Positions 1-11,962 of a stretch of 64,000 nt of DNA are shown here, in pieces. The DNA lies in assembly GCA_018398805.1 (NCBI GenBank), contig JAGFBZ010002028.1:613501-677500 (forward strand). Direction: 5' to 3'. Below the pieces are notes generated by a model. That model was given only the letters and a program-made list of their open reading frames with translations. It was not told where the DNA came from and made no database searches. This DNA is from Hirundichthys speculiger. Lineage: Eukaryota > Chordata > Actinopteri > Beloniformes > Exocoetidae. Every line of letters starts with the position of its first letter. Position 1 is the stretch's first letter. The translations under genes were made by a program, and so were the position numbers.

Positions 1-273
1 TTACCGCGTCCTGCGGTGGTAACTCAATTCACAGCTACAGTTAATACAAATAACCTTTTTCTTGTCAACAGACCCGTCTGGCAGCACCTTAAAGCTGTTC
101 ATGAGACCCTTTTCTGTCGCCATGTCTGTCCCACACGTTGACTGTAAATACACTTATTGGCCGAAGGTCATATTTGCAGAAATGTGATTGCGTTAATTTT
201 GCGTTAAAAAAATAGAGGTGTTAAACAGAATTTGAGGTAATGCGTTATTAACGCGTTAACTTTGACAGCCCTA
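1..273 (-). mobile_element. 5' end of a hAT element with a BED-finger transposase start (runs off left edge)
   Basis: Read on the minus strand, the terminus at 273 begins TAGGGCTGTCAAAG, followed by a region rich in GCGTTA/AACGC motifs. An ATG at 123-121 then opens a 40-codon reading frame to a stop at 3-1. The peptide contains FKVLPDGSVDKKKV and a C-x2-C pair (CINC), which is the start of a BED-type zinc finger as found at the N-terminus of hAT transposases. The frame then goes wrong after SYHR, where the family normally continues with more of the finger, so this copy is broken. The left part of the element is outside the window, so no target duplication can be checked. A related element lies at 49437-50131, with the same FKVLPDG and C-x2-C signature. 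The family assignment is from memory of hAT proteins. Confidence 0.72.
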
Positions 274-2053
274 ATATTAGGCTTTAATAACTCTAACTAA
301 TGTGTGCTGTTGGATCCAGAACCATTAAAAAAATCAATAATAAAGAACTAGAAACTCCCAATGACACAATTTATCACGCTATTACCCAGCTTAGTAGATG
401 GAGCCGACCCAAGTGCCGCAGAACATGACGTGAAAGGGGGCAGCACTCACACTCATCCACAGATCTGTGCCTTTCCGGTCTTTCCCGCATTAGTGGCGTC
501 CTCCGGTTATTCCAGGTAAAGTAGACAGGATCAGCATTTGTGTAGCCATCAGTGGTGATCTTTTTCATGTGAGGTTCAGCACGTCGACATTCTTCGTATT
601 GTACTTTCCCTCACGCTGAGTCAGTGCTTTCTATCTTCTCTGAGCAGCGAGATCTCTCAGCCTCTTTATCCACATCGCGTCAGTCATGAAGGGATAAATG
701 TGGAGCTTCTTTGCTTTGGAAATATGTGATTTACACTCTGCGACAGTGCATTAGTACACCATGGTTGTTTGAAGGTAGAAAAAATTATGTAAAATGAATG
801 ATGTAATGATGTTATCGCTTCTTTTGGCTTGTTACTTTCTTTACTGGAAGTGATCGTTTCTGTAAAAAGCCCCAAATGCAATGTGTTACTGCCACCTAGT
901 GGATAAAAAAATAGCACAATTTCACAGTACTTGGCTAACCTCTATTGAGATGTGATTTTCTGGAGATAAACCATAGACCAACTGCAGCCTTGGGTACCTT
1001 CTTCTTTCTTTCCTGAGCTGCCACAGAAACCTCCTTTTTTTTCTTTCATCTTTGGTGTTTCCAGAGTGGGATTGTGTGAGCAGTATGCTGTGGTGTCACC
1101 AGGAGATATGTCAATATGTCTCGGATGAGCAGCACTATGGTTCAGTCGATACCTTCTGGTAACTGCTGCCGCTGTTTCCCCCACTGACTCTTAATTGCTC
1201 GATGATTTTCTCGTTTCCCCCTTCAGTCTGTCTCAAGTCGCTCAGTTATTTATTTATTTTTCTCTGGCAGTTCTGATCATTGCGGAGCCATGAGCAAGAC
1301 ATTAAGATAGATGCAGGTAAGAGATGCAAAAGGGAGAAACTTCATGAACAAAACTGTGGATTCACATTCTTTTTCTCCAGTTTTATAAAGATATGTGTAC
1401 CTGTTTACCTACTTTTTACGCCATAAATGGGTATAGAGGCTGTCCTAATAAGCATCAGCAGGTAAAAACAGAATTTTCATCATGACTAAATGGGCATGGA
1501 AATGAAAGTACCCCATAGAGGGATATTTAAAAACAATATACATTTAGATAAAGATAAATAACAACCGCATAGCAATCAAAGAAGATGACAGTGGTACTTT
1601 ATATGGAAGAAATGACTAATATTTTCTTTTGAGTTGTTGGTTTTTCACTGGTGTATCTGAATTCCTATGCAGTAAACTGACACTAGGCGAGGTGAATAAT
1701 GCTCTAAAGACATAAATCTTTTCTTTTCGTGTGTCCGGTGATCCATAAAAGTCACAGTTAACAAATGGCTGTGAGACACTGCTGGCTGCACAGGACACTT
1801 AGTAAATCTACTCCTCTACCTCACTCACACTCTTGTCTTGTGTTTTTAAAGCCCCTGTATGAATCATTTATGAACAGTTAGCTGTACAGTTCAGCTCCAA
1901 AAGACTGATGCCAGATCATTTTCTTTTAATACAAGTTACATGGAGAAGTATTTTTCCTTCCTTCCTTCCTTCCCTTGATAATGTTACCTTAGTGATTGTA
2001 AGGTCAACCATTATTCATTCAGGCAGAACGTAACACAGGGGGATCCCAGAAAT
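274..2053. other. Non-coding stretch, no gene seen
   Basis: Short open frames here have no recognisable domain and overlap on both strands. A (CCTT)n tract lies at about 1951-1974. Positions 459-505 resemble 5467-5558 (reported separately). Otherwise I see nothing I can name. Confidence 0.6.
459..505 (-). repeat. Short copy of a repeat also found at 5467-5558
   Basis: The segment AGATCTGTGCCTTTCCGG and what follows up to the AGTGGC motif matches 5467-5507 with a few substitutions. Both are followed by GTCCTCCG, directly here but after about 45 extra bases in the 5-kb copy. This looks like one dispersed repeat with an internal deletion in one copy. I cannot name the family. Confidence 0.4.
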
Positions 2054-2061
2054 GTGTACAG

Positions 2062-2440
2062 CAGTGATTCCCAAAGTGTGGGCCGTGGCCCCCTGGTGGG
2101 ATGTCATGGTACTACAGGTGGGCCGTGAGAGGTCATTAAAAATTAAACAAATATGTTTGGAATCCTGATATTTTTTAAATATGTTTTTAATTACTGTAAA
2201 ATATTAATGACATGATTAAAAAAAAACATTAAGAAGTAATAAAGCAAACCAGTTAACTGTTATTCTACTGTCATCTTAACTTAATAAGACAAGTGTCACC
2301 TTATTTGTTGACCCCTCACATTAACATCGGAACATAGCCTCTAGTCCTGTATGTTAATCACAGTTGTGTTTAAAGATTTGGGTGGAGGATTTTTCACATT
2401 TCAAATTGGCCCATGGTATTCTGAAGTTTAAGAATGACTG
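2062..2440 (+). mobile_element. 379-bp non-autonomous hAT element (MITE), copy A
   Basis: The element begins CAGTGATTCCCAAAGTGTGG and ends in AAGAATGACTG, whose reverse complement (CAGTCATTCTT) matches the start as an imperfect terminal inverted repeat. It is flanked on both sides by the 8-bp direct repeat GTGTACAG (2054-2061 and 2441-2448). An 8-bp target duplication with CAG...CTG ends is the hAT signature. There is no coding capacity. A second copy of nearly the same length (378 bp) lies in inverted orientation at 63585-63962, so the boundaries are confirmed by two independent insertions. Confidence 0.88.
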
Positions 2441-2448
2441 GTGTACAG

Positions 2449-3214
2449 AGCAACATCCTGTACACTACTGTGGAAAAATAATAAAGACATTTGGTTTAAT
2501 CAATCTTCTAATCACCTTGCTCCTACTCAGTGAAAAATAATTACAAGCACACTCATAATCAAGATACTCAACAATAAATAGATTAAAGGGGTTCATCACA
2601 ATGGGATTGTATTTTAACCAAAATTCACTTGCACATCCCAATGTGACCATGATGAGATTTCGGTCATTTAATAGCTAGACTGAGGGGGGCATCGCTGACT
2701 AAAAAAGTGGTCCAACAACTGGCCATTACACCAACAGGGACCGTAATGACACTGAATTAAAGTACATGTTTTCATATTGAGTGGCTCCCCTTTTCCACTC
2801 CACAACTTCCACTCTTCTTAAAAGTCCGTCAACAAGATTTTGGAGGAGTTTCAATGGGAATTTGTGTCCATGAGCTCAGACACTGATGTTGAACATGAAG
2901 ACAGGGCTTGGAGTTTTCATTGCAGTTTATCCGAGCTCATCGCAATGCAATTTAAGTAAAATATACGTTTTTCTGCACTGAACTTGTTAATCCATGACTT
3001 AATATTTCTTGCTTTGTGGGTTGGGGTGCAGTCATATTGGAATAAAAAGATAAGATGTTTGTAGTAAAATCTTGAGAGTGGAAGCTCTTCTTCAAAATGT
3101 TTCAACTCCGGTCACATATTATGACACCTGTTTGATTAATCTTCAGGAACACAAAGAACACATCAGTATACATGGATGAGAATTTTTTAAATTTGAATTT
3201 GAATATGAGAAATT
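2449..3214. other. Non-coding stretch, nothing recognised
   Basis: Open frames under 65 codons only, without recognisable motifs. Confidence 0.5.
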
Positions 3215-3895
3215 ATTAAAAATCAGTCAAGTTTGTTGCTAATGCTAACATGCTAACTGGTCCAGTATCCAGACAGGAATGTCTTTGAGCCAACTATCGC
3301 TTTAAAAGTTCCTGGTTTGTCTCTTGTAACAACATATATGGAGCCAGTAAAACTATCATTTTTTTTAATTTAAAGTCCCACTATGATGAGAAGGAGAAAA
3401 AAGAAATCAGTGTAGTTTGTTGCTAATGCTAATATACTAATTGGTCCAGCATCCAGACAGGGACAAAAAAATCCCAGGCTTTTCATTTGTTAACACTCCA
3501 AATGACAATATTAAAAGCATGAATCTTCTCATCTGAAATGCAACCACTGTGAGAATGAGAGAAAACAGTAGAAACCAGTCAAGTTCGCTAGTGTTAACAC
3601 ATTAACTGCTGTATCCAGACACAAGTGTTTTTGAGCCATCTTTTATTTTAAAAGTCTCCGGCTTGTCTGTTGTAACAACATAAATGAAGCCAGTAAAACA
3701 TATTTGTCAAATTTAAAAATGCTACCATGGTGAGAATGAGAGAAAACAGTAGAAATCAGCGAAGTTAATTACCAATATGTTAATATGCTAACCGCTCCGG
3801 AGTTTTATTTTGAAAGTCTCAGTTTTGTCATTTGTAAAACAAAGGAACACACAAAAACATTGGTTGTCTAATTTAAAATGCAAGCATGTTTATGG
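3215..3895. repeat. Diverged tandem array, about four ~180-bp units
   Basis: Units begin near 3221, 3406, 3577 and 3759. Each carries, in the same order, a TCAAGTT...GCTAATGCTAA-like block, a TATCCAGACA block, a TTGTAACAACATA block, and a closing block GAGAATGAGAGAAAACAGTAG (clearest in the units ending near 3576 and 3758). Unit spacing is 170-185 bp. Copies differ by substitutions and indels, so the array is old. No coding content and no tRNA-like boxes were seen. Confidence 0.7.
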
Positions 3896-6343
3896 GTTGG
3901 CCAGATTTAAATGGTAGAAGTAATCTGGAGTTCTCTACAACCAACATTGATTTTTAGACATGACTTTAATGACTTTTGGCTGAAATGTTTTCTGAGGGAC
4001 CGCTCGACTCAATAACCACCAAGTTAGCTATTACTCACAGACAGCTACAACCATAGTGGTCCTTGGATGAACCACGGTAAAATATCTTTAATTGACCCAC
4101 ATTAAAAATCCCTAAAGTAGCACAGGAAGGTTATAAAAATTCATCTATCTGTACTATGTACTATATTTCAGTGGTTAAAAGAGTGACCACAACACACTTG
4201 CAAATTAAAAATCAATGCATTCATCCAACAAAAGTGTGATAGGCAGACATTTGGTCAACTGTCAGTTTGGAGATTACCGGGAGGTACAGAATAAATTAAG
4301 TTGTAAAAACACATTCAAATTGATTGTAATTAGGACAGTACTTAAGCAAGGAGAGCAGAGGCAAGTGTTTGTGGTTTAAATAAAAAATAAGAATAAAAAA
4401 ACAGCACAAAGTCCATGTGAACATTTCCTGTTCTAGCAGCTCATCTGAACAGCCATGCTGCTGTTTCTAAGCACTGTGTGTTTAAAGTGGAGAGTGAGTG
4501 TGCATTTACTTAAAACATCTCTTCAACCATGACATCTTAACTGCTGGTGGTAAATTACTCATTAATTTTGAAATAATTAGAATTTCCTTCCAGTGCAAAA
4601 ATTAATTTGACTCCATATCAATCATGAAATCCTTGGGCCTGAAGGCACATAAAGGAAAGGGAATTATCACCGTACACGTTTGCGGCACTGAGAAATCGCT
4701 CCAATTTTTTCATTAATAAGAGTAACTCAATGAAGAACATACTGAGGGCATTTCACTGTTATTATAAAAGTGATCCAGTCTCCTAACTTTGGAGTTTGAA
4801 TTGATAGGGCAATAGCAAGCTCCAACAACTATTCTGTCTACACGAGTAAATAATATAATATGTGTTCTGATTTTCTTGAGCCTCTAGAGAAAAATATTAT
4901 TAACCACCCAATCAAAAATGATCAGCAAAATTGCTAAGTTTAAGCAGTTGGATTGAAAATCTGAAGTTCCTGAGCTCTCTGTAAATATAACTCTTCCAAA
5001 ACATAACTCACTGTATAACTCAAAAAACATTCCCTTTCACAAAAATTAACTAGAGGCCCCAAGTTGTTCTGTAATTTCTATTCAAGGCGAAATATACCTG
5101 AGTAAACAAAGCACCATAGTTAGCCAGTCATACACATTTAACTAGATGCTACGTCTAGCAAGATGCAGATTCATAGCTAAATGCTCACTAGCTGGACATT
5201 TGTAATTTGTATCATATTTGTAACATTGCGTTAGGGATGGGGGCGCATCAGTCTAACTCCTGGATTGAAGTGGGACAGTCAGTTCTCACTGAGCGGGAGA
5301 TTCATGCAGTCCACAATTTCCTCTCTTCCACCCCATTTTGTCACAAAAAGGTAACTCTCAACTGACTGGACAAGACTGATACTACACAACAGGAGGAAAT
5401 GATCTATCAACCGTATTTGACCGCTGACTCAATAAAGGCTACACAAGACTATGACATTTGGGGCTTTGCAGATTTGTGCATTTCTGGTCTTCCCCATAAT
5501 AGTGGCTCTATGCTTCTTTTTACACTTACACACGTAGTCTACGTGGGGTCCTCCGTCGTAGTTGATGTTCGTTCTTGTTTTTTGTGTCACTGTGTAATTA
5601 CACCACCAAACACTAGATGGCGATGTGGGTTGTTTTCCGCAGCTTCCCTTTCTTAACATCCTGTGTAGCTCAGACATGGCAGCGGAACAAAATAAGCGCA
5701 AGTTAGGTGAAATGGAGATAGCAAATGTTGAGCAACAGGAACCTTTCCTGACATGAAGACAGCCTGTCTTTTTATCCAGCTTGAAAATGATGATGAAGTG
5801 TTTCTAGGAAATATGTAGGAAGAAATATAATGCTACTTGGTGGACCTATCATGTTTGTTGCAGTCCTCATCAACCCTAAACATAGCTACGTGTCTAGGGT
5901 GGTGAACAACAGGCTGCGCTGGAGGTAACGACGCAGAGTTCCAAGCTACGGCCGACACACGTCATTGGTTAGACGTAAATCACCTGTTAGACACTCACGC
6001 TAGCGTGATTGTCTGTGGTGACATGAAACACAGGTTCAATGTTTGATGGTATAATCTCTGCTCTGTCTTATCACGCCCCCACCAGCATTCTTCGTTTAGC
6101 TCACAAAAGTGCTAGCTTGCTAACTGGATGAACTCTATCAAGCTTCACGTAAACGTGGCCGATCTTTTTAGGTTTTTAACCGACTTTACCATTAGCATGC
6201 TTAGCAGGTAGAGTGGACAATGATATATCTGGTTATGTTTATGCTGCCAAAAACTCAAAGGCAATCAAAATGTTTTCATGAAACTTGATAACATGATACG
6301 TTTACAGTATTGCTTTTGGTTCAAGACTTAACTTGGTTTTTCT
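3896..6343. other. Non-coding stretch with one dispersed-repeat piece
   Basis: AT-rich, no gene recognised. Two overlapping antisense frames at 5399-5701 (85 and 90 codons) have no family resemblance and coincide with the repeat at 5467-5558. A CpG-containing patch at 5880-6010 may be part of a transposon, but I found no matching terminal repeats. Confidence 0.5.
5467..5558 (-). repeat. Longer copy of the 459-505 repeat
   Basis: Contains the same ~40-bp block as 459-496, followed by about 45 bases absent from the other copy and then the shared GTCCTCCG. The family is not recognised. Confidence 0.4.
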
Positions 6344-6510
6344 TCTTTTCCTTTCGACTTTTCCCTTCAGGGGTCACCACAGCGAATCGTCTGCCTCCAT
6401 TTAACTCTATTCTCCGTCCTCTATCCTCCTCTCTCACAACAGCTAACTCCATGTTCCTCTTCACTGCATCCATAATTCTCCTCTAGGCCTCCTGCCTGGC
6501 AGCTCAAACT
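6344..6510. repeat. Dispersed LINE-associated fish repeat fragment
   Basis: The run TTTCGACTTTTCCCTTCAGG, then GTCACCACAGCGAATC, then CATCC...CTCCTCTAGGCCTCCTGCCTGGCAGCTCAAA is a segment I recognise from memory as highly repeated in teleost genomes and associated with a non-LTR retrotransposon tail. No coding sequence is preserved. The family name is uncertain. Confidence 0.5.
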
Positions 6511-9500
6511 TAGTTAAAGAACTTATTTTTATTTTGCAGCTTTCATGCTGCTCAGACTTACTTTATCCATCCTGATCCACAAATCTGATGATTTATACCT
6601 GCGAATGCTCCTCAGAGAAATCAAGGCAGTCGTACTACTGGAGCCTCTCTGCTGTGTGTGTGAGTGTCTGAGTAACTATGGTAACAGAGCTGTGCATCTC
6701 TATCGTCTTTCCTCAACTGTTCATTTCATTCATAAAAATAGATGGTCCTTTTTAGTTCTTGCTAGACCTTGAAGATGAGCCAAGTGGCTGTTTAAACAGT
6801 TTCCTACATTTAATGACGCAAGCATCCTCTTTATCTGCTTTGACCTCGCTTAATCTATAGAAAAATTCAAATGTGAAAGCATGCAACTTAAGTTTCATTC
6901 AAGTGATCAATTGTCTCATCCAGCTATTTTCCCAAAAAGTTGATTTTTTGGGGGGAAGATCCAATGAAAAGTACATAAGTGAAAGTTTTCTTTTCAATGC
7001 AGTTAATGCTCAAGCATTTAACGTTTGAAACTTCTCTGATTAACGTTCCCGTGACTTCCGGATACAAAGTAAAGTAAAGATGGCCTGATTGGTCCTGAGT
7101 ACTCTGGCAGTGGCAGCGGAGCTTAAGAGAGTGAGAGAAAAGCTGGTACCTGGGACCCACGAGGGTCAGTGCACCAGACCTATTTAATGTGGATTCATCT
7201 ATTTCGAAAAGTACGGGAGAATAGCTTTCTTTCCAGTGCAGCCGTGGGTGGAAAGCTATTGCGAGGGCTGCAGCTATGGAAGCTTGGAAAACTGCAATCT
7301 GTTATCTTCTCAAGTCTCTTCCTCATAAATAAATCAACGTTTAAAGACACAAAAAAAGAATTAGATTAAATCATCAGTCAACTGTTGGGACGTCGATGTT
7401 TTTCTGAAGCTCTCTGAACTGAATGAAAATCCTTTCAGCATCAGTGACCTTTATCCCCCCCCCAAAAAAAAATAAAATAAAATAAAATGACAAAGAGACA
7501 GGCAACAGAAACAGATAAACAAGAATGCAGAAAGTCAGTTTGCCTGATTAATATGTTTTTTTTATTCTGGTGGTGTGATCTAGTTGATAACCACAGAATA
7601 AAATGTCATTAAAATCAAAATAATAGAATAGTCTTCCTGTCTAACATTTCAGACTCTGAAACAGACAGAACGAGACAAAGCTGAAGGGGTCAGACGGCTT
7701 GAGAAAACTCCAGTTGAAGACGGTTTTTCTGAGCTGGTAAAATTCATTTGCACTCAACTGTCAGACCTCCGAATGTCACGGTCAGGTGGAGTGATGAAGG
7801 AGAAAAATTCAGCCGTCTCATTTCTATAGATGGCTATTCTTTTAGGCCAGAAGGTGTGAATATGTTCAAAAGAAAATCACATCCTCCCTGAATGATTTTT
7901 TTTGTTCAGCGTCTTAGCAGCAGCGATTTCCAGAAAACATATTTAACCGATGTGACATGCGTGAGAATAAAAAATTGAAAGCCAGTCATTCTTTTGTTGT
8001 GATTTATCACTTTGGACAGATTCTGCATCTGAAAGGAGAAAAAAACCACTTAGAGCTGAAAATCGCAGGTCAAACAGCTCCGCACTTAATTTATATGATG
8101 ATAATGTTTCGTGAAATCATTTCAGGGAAAACAGCTCAGCTCGGCTTGTTTATTAATATGACACTTTCCATTTACTTCCCCTTCACTTTCCATTCTTCAG
8201 TCTTCACTCTTCTCGTTGCTGAATGGTTTGAAGGCGACAATCTATCTCGATGATTCTCGGCATCAACACAACAGTGACTGGAACAGTCTGAGAGCCAGAG
8301 GGAGGACACGGCCTGATGGCAGCCAAACCTGCTCACTGGTGGCAGCAAAATTCTCTCTCCGGCCTCCCATTCACGGATATTTCCACCGGTACAGAACGTA
8401 CCAAACCAATCAGGCTTTAAGCGAGGACTCGTACAGGAGCATTCAAGAGAACCAAGATGACTGCAGGAGTGCTGTAACAGCTTGGATCAAAAAAGATTTT
8501 ACTGCAAAGCCAACAACAGTCATTCACTGAATGCCGTGTTCAATGTCTTTTGTTGATACCAGTCTGCTTACATTAAATCCAGAGTAACCGGAATAGTTTT
8601 TTTGGATTGAAGAGGAAAAGAATGAGGATATCCAGGCTCAGTAAATGTCACTCCAAGTCCCAATCACTGAGTGTTTCGCTTTTATGAAAGTGACTGTGTG
8701 GAATTGGAGTTTCAATTATTTTGAGTCCCAGTCTGATGATTCCAGTCCCGTGTGAGGGCCACCAGACCCCAACATGGGCTCTGAGTCTTCAGGTCAAGGA
8801 AGCTGGAGGAAGGTTCGGACGGCTGGACTCAAGGTTTGAGGAAAAAAAGATTTCACGTTTCCTTTGAAACGGTCCTGGTTGCAGGTAGAAGCAATTACAG
8901 CTGGATCAGGAGGCACTGAGTTATAGTCATGAAGACTTTAAAAAGGTTAAAGTTGGACCAAGATGTCGGCAAATGAACATTAGGACAATGGTTAAGTAAC
9001 AACTTATTGTAGTTGGCCTGTCAAACGCTGTCTTTCTTTGTGTCTTCTTCATATTTTTCAACTTTTTACTCATTAAAACTATGATTTTTTTTTTACACCA
9101 TTTTTCCAAGCTGGAGGAGTATTACTAGTACTTTGTTGTGCTTTTTGACATTTGTTCTGACAACAGAAAGATATTTACACGTAGAAGCAGCAGGTTGAGT
9201 TTTCCAGGTCCCAGTTTCTGATCAGATATAGACCTCAACGGCATAGTGGTTGAAGAGGATCAAGGATGTACAAAAACGAAGATTTTTGATTATTTTTCCC
9301 CTCGACCATCGGAGGAAGTTTGTGATCCCGGGAAAGTAGTTTCCTTTTGGGGATTCATAAAGTATGGTTCACTTCAATTAAGTTTGTGGTTGGGTTTAAA
9401 GCAACAAATCACTGAAATGTTGATGTAATAATGAAGATAAAGAAGAAAAAAAGTGTAAAACGTGAAACTGACTTTCAGCGGACTCCTCTGAGGGAATGTG

Positions 9501-11954
9501 GTATTGGATGGAAAAAGCAAACTTCTCACTCGACTGGTTACTGCTCAGTGTCAGCTTACTGGTTGAATATTTCATCAGACCCAGAGAAAATGAGTCCAAC
9601 CAACATGCTGAAATGCTATATATCAAAAGACAAGAGGCAGAAAGCAGCAATCTGCTGGAGTTGTAAAGTTGTAAATCCGACTGAGGCTGTTTCATCCAAG
9701 TGGATTCAAAGGATTTAGGCCAAAAATAGCAATTAAAAAAATATTTCAACCTATAATCTTTTCTTTCAAGTCATATCGATTTGAATTTAAAAGTCAAATT
9801 GCAAGTTATTTGGAAGCTTTTCTTTCCTAGAAACATAAATAAATGAATAAAATAAACTGTTCTGTCCCTCGTTTTCTGTTTTATTACCTGAATGAACAAT
9901 TTACATCTTTAAAAAAATGTCAAAACACATTTTTATCCAGATCTGCTGATCATGAAGCCCATTTGCAAAAGAGGCAGGAGAATTTAAAAAAAAAAAAAAG
10001 GAGCCATAACAGGAACTTAAAAACACTTTTCTTTATCTTACTCCTCTTGTTGTGTCTGGTTTACAGCTCTGGCTGTCTGTGAGGGGAAAAATAAAAACCC
10101 AATATGCACTATATTGTTAAATTTGAAGATGTTTGGAGAATCCTGTTCTGTCATTGAGTCAAGAAGCAGCCTGAGATGAGGTGTTCAGCTGAGGATGGCA
10201 CAGAAAAAACCCACTGTAAAGGGTCTGCAGCCCTGCAGACGTGAGTTAAGTCCTCTCCCCTTTAGTGTGCTTCAGTTATAATGGGGGTTACATGGAGAGC
10301 ACTGACTTGACTTTAAACTTGTGAATAAAGACCTAACCAGCATAGTCATTCTTGTTTTACATTTCATGTTAACAACTGCCGGTAATTAGTTTACAGGGCG
10401 GCAGAAAACATGGAGTCGAGCCAGAGAGAGCGCTGTGTGGTTTCTTCTTCCTGTAGATGTTTCAGATGCTGAGAGCTCAGTCGGCCTTCAACCTCCTGCT
10501 CCTCTGACTCCTCCTCCCTTTCAGCTCCCCGAGTCTGGTGCCTGTCAGGACGCATGACAGTTTCCTGCCAGCCAACTCCAGTCAAAGCCACCTTCATGAG
10601 ATCAGTCGCAGGGTGATGCTTATCCCACGGGAGCTGAATTACTCTTCGTGTTTCATGTGCCACTCTGAGGAAAGTGCCAGGACGTCTAACTCGTTCAGAT
10701 AGATTGCTTTATATGAGACATCTTAGCAGTGAGCAATGAAAGTTGGAAATCTATCATTTCATGCTCGCCACGAAAAGAAGGATCAGAGTGGAGTCAGAGC
10801 TACAGTACGGAGCTACAGAGAAAACCACATGAATTTATTATGTGTGCCACAATGAACAATAAACTGTTTGTCATTTTTATGCCCACGCTGGCTGCCATAA
10901 AAACTCATTGTGCTCCACTCAAACATCCATAAACATTTCTCTCAGGAATAAACAGCAGCAGCTTTAGTTACCTTCTGTCTTTGTGCCTCGCTGATACTGT
11001 TCCTCTGTGGTAAAACACTCAGTCATTAAGTCCTAATGATATATAATTGGTAGAGGGCAATATTGGGTAATAAACAGTCAGTGTGACCTTGTGAAATTTC
11101 ACTTCAGTGCACACAAATGCTGTGATCAAAGTTGAATTATATAAAAGAACAATTTCAGGCACTTTTCTGGTCAGATTTCAGGGAGGATGCTCCTCTTAAA
11201 CTGCATCTTTGTGTCTCCTGGGACTTTCTATTGAGGTTCTGTTAAAACACCAATTTTTGAAACTCTTTTTGATGCTGGTTCTGCCTGAAGAATTTTTGTT
11301 GGACATTTTCTTAAAGCTTTTTAACATCTATTATGATGAGTTGCCATGACAACGGACAGTTACATGTTGTAGCAGCTAATTTAGCTTTACAGAGACCCCC
11401 TAATGACCAGAGCATGCTGGATATCTTGTATCTCATCCCACGGAGTGTCTAAACAAATTTAGGGAGTTTTAGAATAGACCATGTATGAGGAAAAGCTTAG
11501 TCTATAAATCGAAAATTTATTTGACACCACTAATCCTTTTTAAATGTATAATTCTAGAAAGAACAAGACATGAAGAGATGTATGACTTTAAATGAGCAGA
11601 CTCCAGTGCTAATGTCACACAATCTCAAAACCTTCAGATTAACTCGTAATCTCTCACAAATCTAGGACCACAGAGCCTTCTGTGTTCTGTAGGACTTTGG
11701 CTTAGCAGGGCAACTAGCTAACAGTTAGCTAGCTACCTTCACCCAGTCCTCCAACAGGAAAGGTGCTCAATCAGGACCAAGCTCCCATTGAGCACCATCG
11801 GGGTCCTGGTCAAGTATCCTCAGCTAGCCAGCGTCCCAGGAAAGCTCAGATAGAGCTCTGACAGTCCTCGTTTCAGCTCTAGGAGTATTCATTTCAGATG
11901 TAGCAACTGAGAGATTGAGTAATTCAGAGAGAATATCAAAAAAAAAAACACTCA
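6511..11954. other. 5.4-kb non-coding stretch, no gene seen
   Basis: Open frames at 7957-8253, 8216-8530, 9396-9749 and 10391-10663 (90-117 codons) have no recognisable domains, mutually overlap or are antisense to each other, and show no splice-site context that would make them exons. Low-complexity runs occur near 7455-7490, 9988-10001 and 11939-11949. The GCTAGC-rich sequence at 11700-11760 is a composition feature only. Confidence 0.5.
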
Positions 11955-11962
11955 TTAACATC

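Noticed and set aside
5399..5701. Overlapping 85- and 90-codon frames on opposite strands
   Set aside because: No domain, mutual antisense overlap, and coincidence with a dispersed repeat.
7957..8530. Two adjacent plus-strand frames of 98 and 104 codons
   Set aside because: No recognisable domain, no plausible splice context, different frames, ordinary composition for chance open frames.
10391..10663. 90-codon minus-strand frame with a Glu-rich segment
   Set aside because: The low-complexity Glu run comes from a CTC-rich plus strand. No family match and no conserved features.
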